DNA of 33,737 bases from Microcaldota archaeon (lineage in GTDB: Archaea; Micrarchaeota; Micrarchaeia; Micrarchaeales; CABMGC01): NCBI GenBank assembly GCA_021801225.1, contig JAJYYF010000010.1, positions 1 to 33,737 on the forward strand, read 5' to 3'. The position numbers were made by a program, and so were the translations under genes. Below are positions 7,804-17,019 of this stretch, piece by piece. The notes below the pieces were generated by a model, which was not told the origin of the DNA, searched no databases, and was given only the letters and a program-made list of their open reading frames with translations. Position 1 is the stretch's first letter; each line of letters begins with the position of its first letter.

Positions 7804-9051
7804 ATGCAAAAAATGAAAACATTTCGTATATCTGTCCTTTTAACCTTATTATTATTTGGAATTTCATATGCGGCACCAGTTCTTTGCAACTCCAATCTGT
7901 TAAATACTAATCTCTATTCAGAAATTGCATACTTTTCAAATTATTCTATTAATGTTGCAATTTCATTTTCATTATTTGCAATATTGACATCATTTTTCTT
8001 TATAGCAGTTATTTATATAATAAATAAAGTATTTCCAGAAGCACGTTTGGGTTCATTTATAAATAACGAGTACAAAGAAATAGTAAAATCAATACTAATA
8101 ATAATTATAATTTATGGTTCATTAGCATTTTTTAGTGGTGTTGCAGTTTCATTAACCGGAGCTTCAGTAGGTACCTTCTCTACAAGTTTAGGAAATCTTC
8201 TTTATAACAGCGAAGTTTATTTATGTGGTACAAATAATATCTTAACAACAGGTACCGAAAATCTGATAAGTGTTGCATTAGCTGATGGGTTATTAAAAGG
8301 ATTAACAATAAGTTGGGGAGGTCTTCCAATACCTCCGGTTCCTCTTCCCGGAATCGGAGCATTTCTTCCTGTAGTAAAATCAGGTGTAGAATTTAATTTA
8401 CTAACTAATAATATATTTCAAACAGACTTCGTATCAGGAACTCAATTTGTAACCTCAGTAATGAACGATATCTTTAACAATGTGATATTTCCAGCAGTTA
8501 ATTTAATAACTGTTCAAATAAGTATACTACCTATCTTTGAAATTATAGGTTTATGGTTCTTAATACCACTGGGCTTGATATTCCGTGCACTTCCATTTAT
8601 TAGAGGAATTGGTGGAACATTAATCGCATTAGGGATAGGGATAGCTATAATATGGCCAGCGACTCTTGTATTATTTAATATACCTGTATCTAACTTTTTT
8701 TATGGTTATCTCTCACTTCATGGAGAAACACCTACTTCAGCATGTAGTTCATTAGGCTTATTATCAACAATATGTTCTGGCCTCTCAGAGTATTCATATT
8801 TTTCTCCATCAATTGCTTTAACAAGTTCTGCAGTTTCTAGTATAACTCCATTTTCAATAGCATTATCCTCTTTGTCTTCAATATATCCTGGGCTGAATTA
8901 TATACTACAAAATACCTTATACATAATACTTCAGGTTTTCATACTTTTCATATTTGATTTAATAATAGCCTATACAATTACGGAAAACATAGCAAAAACA
9001 TTAGGAGGATCTTTAGATCTCTCTTTAACTAATAGATTGAAGTTGTTTTAA
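7804..9051 (+). CDS. Polytopic membrane protein, paralog 1 of 6 (P1)
   Basis: Signal peptide-like N-term, several TMs, shared motif IPLGLIFRALPFIRGIGGTLIALGIGIAIIWP and C-terminal ITENIAKTLGG. Confidence 0.82.
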   Translation: MQKMKTFRISVLLTLLLFGISYAAPVLCNSNLLNTNLYSEIAYFSNYSINVAISFSLFAILTSFFFIAVIYIINKVFPEARLGSFINNEYKEIVKSILIIIIIYGSLAFFSGVAVSLTGASVGTFSTSLGNLLYNSEVYLCGTNNILTTGTENLISVALADGLLKGLTISWGGLPIPPVPLPGIGAFLPVVKSGVEFNLLTNNIFQTDFVSGTQFVTSVMNDIFNNVIFPAVNLITVQISILPIFEIIGLWFLIPLGLIFRALPFIRGIGGTLIALGIGIAIIWPATLVLFNIPVSNFFYGYLSLHGETPTSACSSLGLLSTICSGLSEYSYFSPSIALTSSAVSSITPFSIALSSLSSIYPGLNYILQNTLYIILQVFILFIFDLIIAYTITENIAKTLGGSLDLSLTNRLKLF

Positions 9052-10301
9052 TGATACCACTCTTATTCGCAGTACAATCAACGGCATGCAATCTGGGCAA
9101 TATTAATGCTAACAATTGGATTGGAATAAATGGATTGGTAATCATAGCAATGTTTTGTGTTGGTGCATTAATTTACAGTTTAAGCTCTCTACTACCTATA
9201 CAAACAGGTAAGAAGATAAAAGGAAATGTTATTTATGAATTAAGTGAAGGAATAATAAGTCTAATAATACTTCTTTCTTTAATCTCATTAGTATATGCAT
9301 CATGTTCTGTAGGTTCAACTCTATCTGGACAAAGTAATTATCAAAATATTTTTCAAGCAGATGAATATTATGTTGGTAACTTACTTTTTGTTAAAGGAAC
9401 TTCATTAGTTACCCAACTCAGTTTCCAAGGAATTGCAGTAGCAATAGATGGAAACATAGTCACATTAATTCTAGGAAAAGTTACAGGCGCTTTAAACAAG
9501 AATTTAGGCAGCGGAAATAGTTTATTTAATCTAGGTAACTCCGGTTCAAGTTCTTCTGGTTCTACGGGAGCAGCTCAAATAGGTTCACAAGGAAGTACTA
9601 CAAATCCAACAGTTGGCTTCAGCGTGACTCTTGCTACTTCATCAGATGTTGAAGGATTATTTGATAGTTATGCTGGAACATATGCAACTTATGGAGCAGG
9701 AGTGGTAGTTACATTTGGTTTACTTTTTGTTCTTTATCTTTTACTTCCAATAATAACTGCATTAGCCTTTACTCTTGTTGTCCCTATATCCCTAATATTA
9801 AGATCCTTTGGATTTTTAGGTCATGGCTTACGATCAATATCAAATACTTTGCTTGCTTTAGCAATTGCTTTTTATATTGTTTTTCCCTTAACAATAAGTA
9901 TGAATGCATTTATAGTTAATTGGATGTACTGCAGTAATGGCGTTACAGTTTGTAATCCTTATACAATATACACTGGAAACTATAAAATTGCTACAATACC
10001 TATAGGTTCACTTTTTAAACAAAATACAGTTAACTTTTTAAATTATGGAGGATTTTCTTTATCACTTCCAACAAATTTCTATAGTTCTTTGGCTACTAAT
10101 GGGGGAGGTGTAGGGCAAACGGTGAAAAATCTTTTAGAAGGTATAGTCACATTACCTAATCAAGTTGCAGGTGTCTCAACAGAAATATCTGAGTACTTTT
10201 TTGAAGGGGTTTTATTAGTTGCAATTGATTTAATGATAACTCTTGCATTTGCTCAAGGCCTTACAAAAGCATTTGAACAAATACCACATTTAATAAATTA
10301 A
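9051..10301 (+). CDS. Polytopic membrane protein, paralog 2 of 6 (P2)
   Basis: Start overlaps the P1 stop (TAATG). Shared motif VPISLILRSFGFLGHGLRSISNTLLALAIAFYIVFPLTISM; no clear signal peptide. Confidence 0.8.
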   Translation: MIPLLFAVQSTACNLGNINANNWIGINGLVIIAMFCVGALIYSLSSLLPIQTGKKIKGNVIYELSEGIISLIILLSLISLVYASCSVGSTLSGQSNYQNIFQADEYYVGNLLFVKGTSLVTQLSFQGIAVAIDGNIVTLILGKVTGALNKNLGSGNSLFNLGNSGSSSSGSTGAAQIGSQGSTTNPTVGFSVTLATSSDVEGLFDSYAGTYATYGAGVVVTFGLLFVLYLLLPIITALAFTLVVPISLILRSFGFLGHGLRSISNTLLALAIAFYIVFPLTISMNAFIVNWMYCSNGVTVCNPYTIYTGNYKIATIPIGSLFKQNTVNFLNYGGFSLSLPTNFYSSLATNGGGVGQTVKNLLEGIVTLPNQVAGVSTEISEYFFEGVLLVAIDLMITLAFAQGLTKAFEQIPHLIN

Positions 10302-10319
10302 ATGAAATAAGAAGATATT

Positions 10320-11762
10320 ATGGATAAAAAAATAAATTTAAAGATTTCAAGAATTCTTTTAAGTTTACTTTTAATCTTTTTAACATTTAATTTAGCTTCA
10401 TCCGCAACAACAAATACTTATAATCTAGAAACTCCTGTATCACAATTTCAATCATGGTTCCCAATTATAACACTTGCAGTTATAGCGAGTTTTTCAGTAG
10501 TTATACTCTATTTTGTATTGGGCTATGTACTTAATAACAAAAACATGATTAGCGGAGCAAAATTAGAAATGCAAAAGGTTTTGTTTACAATTGTTGTAAT
10601 GGTCATAATTATTTTATTATTAAATTATGTTGGAACTGCAGAGTACTCAACTAATTTAATATCAAAAAGCTCAATACAAACAATATGTAATCAATTAAAT
10701 AATCCAAATACTGATAACTCACTTGCATTTGTTGATTCTGCAGAAAGTGTTAACTCCCCAACTTATAATATCTGTTCAGGTTTGATAGCTAATGCAGGAG
10801 GTAAAAGTATAACTACAAATTTAGATTACGGACTTGCAGCTACTTATGTAATACTATCAAATCTTACAAATCAAGCGGCTAATAATCTAAACGCAATTTA
10901 TGTTTATAGAACTTACGTAGGTTTTCTGTCCAACTTCAAGGCTACTGACGGTTTGTGTTTTCCACAAGTAACCTGTTTGTTAGGAGGTGAGGGAGCATCA
11001 TTTAGCGTAGAGTATGGTTATGATCCATTTGCAGGATACAATCCATTAATTACTCGTTCTACAGAGTTTGTTTCAAATCAATCTACATTAATATTTTATC
11101 TTTTCATAATTCAACTTCTCTTTATACTGCTGGTAATTTATGGTTGGCCATACCTTCTAGCTGCAGGATTAATCTTAAGTGCATCTACTCTTACAAGAAA
11201 AGCAGGTGGTTTTCTAATAGCATTTGCAATTTCTGCATTAATAATATTTCCAATAATTTATCTGATGGAGTATACTGCATTTACCTCAAATACTTTATCT
11301 CCAATAGGTGCTTCATCCTTACCTTCTTTATCATTAACCGGAGAAACATTTAACTCAAAAATAATACACTATGATGCAACAGGATCAAACTTTTTTGTAT
11401 TTCCAAATGCTACGTATGTTCTTAATTACGATGGTTGTTGGCCGCATGGAGGATTAATAGCGCAAGAGTTACTAGTTGTTGGTGCTTATAGTGTACCAGT
11501 TTACGGCCTTGTTCTCGGAGTTGTAAATATATTAGGTACTGTAGGAAATAACCCTATTAGCGTTCCAATACCTTTCTTTAATTGCAATCCATCTAATGCA
11601 ATAAACTCAATCTTTGACCTAATGAATCTTTATGGAATTATGTCAGTTATTGGTTTAATATTTCCATTATTAAATATATTTATAGGGATTACGGCAACAA
11701 TAGGGATCTCACAATTATTGGGTGGAACAACAAATATACTGGGATTAAATAAATTATTATAG
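10320..11762 (+). CDS. Polytopic membrane protein, paralog 3 of 6 (P3)
   Basis: Signal peptide-like N-term, SWFPIITLAVIASF motif, LLAAGLILSASTLTRKAGGFLIAFAISALIIFP motif, C-terminal ISQLLGG. Confidence 0.82.
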   Translation: MDKKINLKISRILLSLLLIFLTFNLASSATTNTYNLETPVSQFQSWFPIITLAVIASFSVVILYFVLGYVLNNKNMISGAKLEMQKVLFTIVVMVIIILLLNYVGTAEYSTNLISKSSIQTICNQLNNPNTDNSLAFVDSAESVNSPTYNICSGLIANAGGKSITTNLDYGLAATYVILSNLTNQAANNLNAIYVYRTYVGFLSNFKATDGLCFPQVTCLLGGEGASFSVEYGYDPFAGYNPLITRSTEFVSNQSTLIFYLFIIQLLFILLVIYGWPYLLAAGLILSASTLTRKAGGFLIAFAISALIIFPIIYLMEYTAFTSNTLSPIGASSLPSLSLTGETFNSKIIHYDATGSNFFVFPNATYVLNYDGCWPHGGLIAQELLVVGAYSVPVYGLVLGVVNILGTVGNNPISVPIPFFNCNPSNAINSIFDLMNLYGIMSVIGLIFPLLNIFIGITATIGISQLLGGTTNILGLNKLL

Positions 11763-13010
11763 TTGAAATATATGTTAAGGAAAAAGATTTTATTGTTTTT
11801 TTTCATTTCAATGTTAGTTCTAGGTTTATCCGGCGCCTCACAAACTTACTGTAGCGATCTTTTCAATAATGTTCATGGAATTGTAAGCAATACAGTTTAC
11901 AATTTATCAACATTTAATGCTTTAATATCATTTACTGGTTTAATAATAATAGCTGTATTAATAACTATGTCGTTAATCTACGGTTTAGGGGTAGCTTTAG
12001 GTCTAGACAGCTTCAAACAATTTGCAAAAACAGAGTATATAGAATCCTTTGTTAACCTATTAATCTTGTTGTTTGTTGTAGGAACAATTTTTACATCAAG
12101 CGGTTCAATTTTATTTATTTCTAACTTAACATCTTCAGTTATACCTTCACAATCTGCATCAATAAATACTAATTTAATATCCCCTAATGCTCCTTCGAGT
12201 GGTATAAAAGGGGTATACATACTTACCTGTAATAATATTCTTAATGTACAAATACTCACCGGAATCACTATTTTAATAGGAACTTATTTAGAACTTATTC
12301 TTTATCAAATTCTTTCAGGTTTATCAATACAATTTAGTTTCTCAGGTACACACTCATTTTCACTAGGAAATCTTATACCTAGCTTTTCAATTACTCCATT
12401 TGCAGGATTAGGAATAACACAGGCATTTATTTATAATGAATTTTCAGCATTAAGTGCTTTTATAGGTGTAAGCATAGGTGCAGTAGTTCTACTTTTTGTA
12501 ATATACTTTCTATTTCCAATATTTTTCTTTGTTGGAATTTTATTCAGATCATTTCCATGGACAAGAGCAGCCGGTGGCTCATTAATAGCCTTATTTATAA
12601 CATTCTTCATAATATTTCCTTCAATACTCTCAGTATTTACATTTTCAGGAGCATCTAACATCTTATCTAATGTGAACTCTTTATGTTCAACTTCAAACTC
12701 TGTAAGTCCGGGTAAAAGTTCTTGTTTTTCATCAAATGGCCTTAATTTAGTTTCATTTGCACAACAATATGGTTTAGGTTATTTATCAGGAACCTCTCCA
12801 GGATCCTTTATCGCAGGATTCTTATTTAAAAATGGGTTTTCATTTAGCTCTAATATTTCTCTATACTCAGAAGAGGTTTCATTTTATGTAATCATGCTTT
12901 TAGGTTTATTTATATCATTTCTTATATCGTATGATGTGCTTGGTGTATTAACAAGCATTTTAGGTTCGCCATCATTTAGTGCGAAGAGCATATTAGGAAA
13001 GATTGTATGA
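11763..13010 (+). CDS. Polytopic membrane protein, paralog 4 of 6 (P4)
   Basis: Signal peptide-like N-term, FFFVGILFRSFPWTRAAGGSLIALFITFFIIFPSILSV motif. Confidence 0.82.
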   Translation: MKYMLRKKILLFFFISMLVLGLSGASQTYCSDLFNNVHGIVSNTVYNLSTFNALISFTGLIIIAVLITMSLIYGLGVALGLDSFKQFAKTEYIESFVNLLILLFVVGTIFTSSGSILFISNLTSSVIPSQSASINTNLISPNAPSSGIKGVYILTCNNILNVQILTGITILIGTYLELILYQILSGLSIQFSFSGTHSFSLGNLIPSFSITPFAGLGITQAFIYNEFSALSAFIGVSIGAVVLLFVIYFLFPIFFFVGILFRSFPWTRAAGGSLIALFITFFIIFPSILSVFTFSGASNILSNVNSLCSTSNSVSPGKSSCFSSNGLNLVSFAQQYGLGYLSGTSPGSFIAGFLFKNGFSFSSNISLYSEEVSFYVIMLLGLFISFLISYDVLGVLTSILGSPSFSAKSILGKIV

Positions 13011-14119
13011 CATTATTAATTCAAAATATAATGGTATTTGTCGTAAACAGCTGTATAAGTAGTGTTAACTACTTTTTAACATCTCCATATACAACTTGGT
13101 TTCCAGTTGTAACCTTAGCAGTTCTTGCCAGTTTCACAATTTTAATAATAATTTATTCATTATCTACAATAATAAATGCCGGAAAAGTAAGAAGTTGGAT
13201 AAAAAATAAGTTTCTAGATTTATTCATTACCCTTATTCTTATAATGTCATTTGGAACTATATCTACCTTGATATGTGCAAGTAATCCTACTCCTTACTTC
13301 TCAAAAGCAGGTCTATTACCAAATAACTGTAATGTATCCTCAGTAAATGACATATACTCCCTTTCTTTATGTGATTTAAATCAATTCAATACATATACTC
13401 TTCAATTCAATCAATATCTTTACTTTTTACTTTTACTATTTTCAATAACTCCTAAAGTTTCAGGTACTTTATCAATAGGCTTAAATGGTCAAAATGGAAT
13501 AGCCGGTATAAATCCAAAGCTATCCGCTCAAACCGGCGCTGTAGATCTTGATCCATTTGGAAAAATAAATAAGTTTGATGGCTTTATACTTCCTGCACTA
13601 TATGCATTAACATTATTGAATGAAGTAGAGTTACTTTTACTGGCATCATCACCATTACTTTTTGCCATATTTATTGCAATAGGTTTAATTGCACGTTCAT
13701 TTGAGATCACTAGAACCTTTGGTAATGGTATGATAGCCTTTGCAATAGGTATAGGCTTCATCTTTCCAATAATAGTTAGTCTTAATTATGGTTTTATGGA
13801 TTACAGTGTACAAAATTCTTTGACATTAGGATTGGGTTCCTCAGTTTCTGGGATAACTCCTACACTACTACCTGTAGCTAATCCTGTTGTAGTATTTATT
13901 TCAGCGGCAATTGGTTTTGCAACAGGAAGTGGTTCTCCATTAGGTCAAGCTGCCACCTTATTACCAGAATATTTATTTTCATACTTAGGCTTGATAGTTG
14001 TAGGAATAACCATAATACCCTTGCTTACCTTTACTATAGTCACATCATTTGTTTCTGATTTTTCAGGAGCTCTGGGTGAAAAATTTGATTTAGGAAATCT
14101 TCTAATAAACTTACTGTGA
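13007..14119 (+). CDS. Polytopic membrane protein, paralog 5 of 6 (P5)
   Basis: ATGA overlap with the P4 stop; TWFPVVTLAVLASF and AIGLIARSFEITRTFGNGMIAFAIGIGFIFPIIVSL motifs. Confidence 0.82.
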   Translation: MTLLIQNIMVFVVNSCISSVNYFLTSPYTTWFPVVTLAVLASFTILIIIYSLSTIINAGKVRSWIKNKFLDLFITLILIMSFGTISTLICASNPTPYFSKAGLLPNNCNVSSVNDIYSLSLCDLNQFNTYTLQFNQYLYFLLLLFSITPKVSGTLSIGLNGQNGIAGINPKLSAQTGAVDLDPFGKINKFDGFILPALYALTLLNEVELLLLASSPLLFAIFIAIGLIARSFEITRTFGNGMIAFAIGIGFIFPIIVSLNYGFMDYSVQNSLTLGLGSSVSGITPTLLPVANPVVVFISAAIGFATGSGSPLGQAATLLPEYLFSYLGLIVVGITIIPLLTFTIVTSFVSDFSGALGEKFDLGNLLINLL

Positions 14120-14125
14120 TTAAAT

Positions 14126-15214
14126 ATGAAGAAAAAGTTAATATTTATTATTTCAATTCTTGTTTTGTTATTGCAAGTAAGTTTTATCTACTCCGCAACA
14201 ACTACCTCACAACAATACTGCAGTTCACAAAGTTTAATAAATCAAAATGCTCCATGGTACTGTAATCAAATAAATCAAGCTATGGTGTCATACTGGGAAA
14301 AGTGGAGTCCTATAGCATATCTGGCGCTTTTTGTATCTTTCGATATTGCTTTGGTTATTTATTTAGCAAGTGTTTTATTAGGAAATGATAAACTTAAGAA
14401 CATCGCATACTCTGAATTTTATGAAGCCATAGCAACAGGCCTTATAGTTATAGGCTTTTTATCCTTAAGTGCAACAATTTTAGGATTAGGTCCATCATTA
14501 ATCGTAAATGCAAATCCATACATTACCTCTCTTTCCTATATAAATAACACAATTGCATCTACAAAAGCAGTTGTATTGCAACTATTTACTATATCACAAA
14601 AAGATTATGTATATACTAAAACCTCCTTGGGATTCTGTGTCTCAACTACAGTTAGTTCTTATTGTGTATCAAATGTCGTTGGTGTATTTAGTTTTGCAAT
14701 AAATTATTTATTCATAATACCTGCCTCTACCTTAATATCATTTCTCATGGATGGTCTAACTCTTCTTTACGGTGAGTTTTATCTAATACTACTATTCATG
14801 TATGCAGCAATACCTGTATTTTTAATTCCTGGGATAATTCTAAGGGCTATTTTACCTACAAGATCTCTCGGAGGCCTAATGATAGCTATAGCAATAGGTT
14901 TTTACATCATACTGCCAACTTTATTCTCTGTAGCATTTTACTTTACAAATACTAGTTTGATAAATCAATTTAACTCTCAAAGTTCATTTTTGTCAACACA
15001 CTCCTCAGGAGGAGATGCACAGTTAAATGCAGCTTATCAAACTTCTCCTTTAGTTACTGAGTTGAATCTAGCTCAACAAGGATTAGGTTCATTTTGGGTA
15101 TCTGTATTGTTCTATCCGATACTCATATTTGCTATGACTTATGCGATAATAACTCAACTCGCACAGTTCCTAGGAGGGGCAATTAAATCTTCTTCAAGAT
15201 TAAAAATAATATAA
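14126..15214 (+). CDS. Polytopic membrane protein, paralog 6 of 6 (P6)
   Basis: Signal peptide-like N-term, KWSPIAYLALFVSF and IPGIILRAILPTRSLGGLMIAIAIGFYIILPTLFSV motifs, C-terminal LAQFLGG. Confidence 0.82.
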   Translation: MKKKLIFIISILVLLLQVSFIYSATTTSQQYCSSQSLINQNAPWYCNQINQAMVSYWEKWSPIAYLALFVSFDIALVIYLASVLLGNDKLKNIAYSEFYEAIATGLIVIGFLSLSATILGLGPSLIVNANPYITSLSYINNTIASTKAVVLQLFTISQKDYVYTKTSLGFCVSTTVSSYCVSNVVGVFSFAINYLFIIPASTLISFLMDGLTLLYGEFYLILLFMYAAIPVFLIPGIILRAILPTRSLGGLMIAIAIGFYIILPTLFSVAFYFTNTSLINQFNSQSSFLSTHSSGGDAQLNAAYQTSPLVTELNLAQQGLGSFWVSVLFYPILIFAMTYAIITQLAQFLGGAIKSSSRLKII

Positions 15215-15298
15215 TTTATTATTTTTTATATAATTGTATTTATCTCTTAAATAGATATATTTATATTTTCTGTTTTATCTATATTATCATATAATAGG

Positions 15299-16138
15299 TT
15301 GTTAAATTTGGCTATAAAAACTAATATTCTTATTTTTACAATCTTTATCTCAATAAGCGTTTTGTTTGCAGTGGGCACATTAGTCAGTACAAACCCTGCA
15401 TTAACAATTTTATTTTCAATAATTGCTTTATTTTTTTCAGTTCTAGGTTTTTCTACACGATTTTATACTTATTTATACATTCCATTATTTAGATCTAGAA
15501 AAAGAAATATAGTTTTAAGTAATCAGGAGGCATTTTTATTATCACCTTCTGGAAATACAATAATTATAAACGACTCTGTAGGAACATACGCTACTGCATT
15601 TGTTAAAATACCACTTTATAGATCTTCTACAGAAATGACCGAATCTGAAAAGTTAGATTTAGGGCGAACATTTAGTAGGGTACTTACATTAACTAAAGAA
15701 ACAACTAAGTTCTCATCAGAGATGTATGTTGTAAACAAAGACGAATACATAAACAAAGTAAGAGCGAAACTACAAAATAGCTCAGAAAAATTAAGAGAAA
15801 TGCAATCCTCTGAGCCTTCTAACTCTGAAAAATTAAATCGTTTAAAAGGCGAACTTACAATGTGGGAGAACTTAATATCAAACATTAGTAGTTCTAGATC
15901 CGAGTCATTAGTTACTTATAATATGGTAAGTGCTTTTGGTCAAAACGAAGAGGAAGCTTCTAGCATAGCCTATCAAAAAGCAGAAGAAATAGCTGCAGGA
16001 ATAAGTGCAGCTTTAGGTGTAACTGCATATATTGCAGAAGGAGAAGAGCTGTTATCTTTAATAGAACCAAATTATATGATACCTGTAGAAACAGTTAATG
16101 AAATAATAAGACAAAAAAGTATAAAAGAGGGAATATAG
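15299..16138 (+). CDS. Two-TM protein with cytoplasmic alpha/beta domain; possible VirB3 + VirB4-N-like module
   Basis: Two N-terminal TMs then ~215 aa soluble domain ending GQNEEEASSIAYQKAEEIAAGISAALGVTAYIAEGEELLSLIEP. Homology to VirB3/VirB4-N is by layout only. Confidence 0.7.
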   Translation: MLNLAIKTNILIFTIFISISVLFAVGTLVSTNPALTILFSIIALFFSVLGFSTRFYTYLYIPLFRSRKRNIVLSNQEAFLLSPSGNTIIINDSVGTYATAFVKIPLYRSSTEMTESEKLDLGRTFSRVLTLTKETTKFSSEMYVVNKDEYINKVRAKLQNSSEKLREMQSSEPSNSEKLNRLKGELTMWENLISNISSSRSESLVTYNMVSAFGQNEEEASSIAYQKAEEIAAGISAALGVTAYIAEGEELLSLIEPNYMIPVETVNEIIRQKSIKEGI

Positions 16139-16145
16139 GGATAAA

Positions 16146-16973
16146 ATGGATGAACAAACAGTGATGTATTTAGGTGTATCTGCAATAACACCATTTGTAC
16201 TTTTAGTTTCTGCATCTAGTTTAGGTCCTTTAGGGATAATTATAGATGTATTTGCATTAATCGCAGTGGCTTTAATACTAATGCTAAATTACGCAGACTT
16301 TCTTATATTTCCAGCTGTAACAAAACTCTTAGGTATAAAAATACAATTATCAAAAGAACATTATTGTTTAAAGGAACAAAACGCCATATTGAAGTATACT
16401 GGAGGTATTTATTATGCAACAGGGTACTTGACGGCTAACATATACAATTATGTTTTCAATGCAGAGTCATCAAATCCTAACTCAGACGATGATCAAATCT
16501 CTTTAGCTCCGGAAAAGTGGGAACGAATACTTATGAATGTTGATTTTCCATTTAAATTCAATGTAATAACAGATGCAAAAGATGTTCAAAAATACAGAGA
16601 AGATTTAGAAGGTGAACGTGGTTTCCTAGAGTTCCAATTATCTAGAGAATCAAACTCATCAAATCCAAATCAAATGACATTAACTGAGTTAGAAAGAAAA
16701 ATAAATGTTACACAAGCAAAAATAGATAAAATGTCTTCTGGAGAGCTGCCTTTAAATACAATTATGTATATAGAAACTACTGCGGTAGGTATAAGCGAAA
16801 AAGATGCGGTAGATTCACTTACTAATCAATTAAATAGACTAGAAACAGTATTTCATACATTTGATGTAAACATTCTAAGAGTAGTCGGCAGAGAGATACA
16901 TACCCTATACAAATTAAATTATCTTTTATATGAACCACAATTAATTGAAAAGTTATTCAATCATCAAAAATAA
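16146..16973 (+). CDS. Two-TM protein with cytoplasmic alpha/beta domain; second copy of the same architecture
   Basis: Two N-terminal TMs, then soluble domain with MYIETTAVGISEKDAVDSLTNQLNRLETVFHTFDVNILRVVGREIHTL, collinear with the preceding gene's domain. Confidence 0.7.
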   Translation: MDEQTVMYLGVSAITPFVLLVSASSLGPLGIIIDVFALIAVALILMLNYADFLIFPAVTKLLGIKIQLSKEHYCLKEQNAILKYTGGIYYATGYLTANIYNYVFNAESSNPNSDDDQISLAPEKWERILMNVDFPFKFNVITDAKDVQKYREDLEGERGFLEFQLSRESNSSNPNQMTLTELERKINVTQAKIDKMSSGELPLNTIMYIETTAVGISEKDAVDSLTNQLNRLETVFHTFDVNILRVVGREIHTLYKLNYLLYEPQLIEKLFNHQK

Positions 16974-17019
16974 TCATATAAAATACTACTAATTTAAATA
17001 ATATTATCATTAATTATAA

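Noticed and set aside
11144-11353. Plus-strand ORF of 69 aa inside paralog P3
   Set aside because: Out-of-frame within a clear membrane-protein gene; low-complexity N/I-rich translation.
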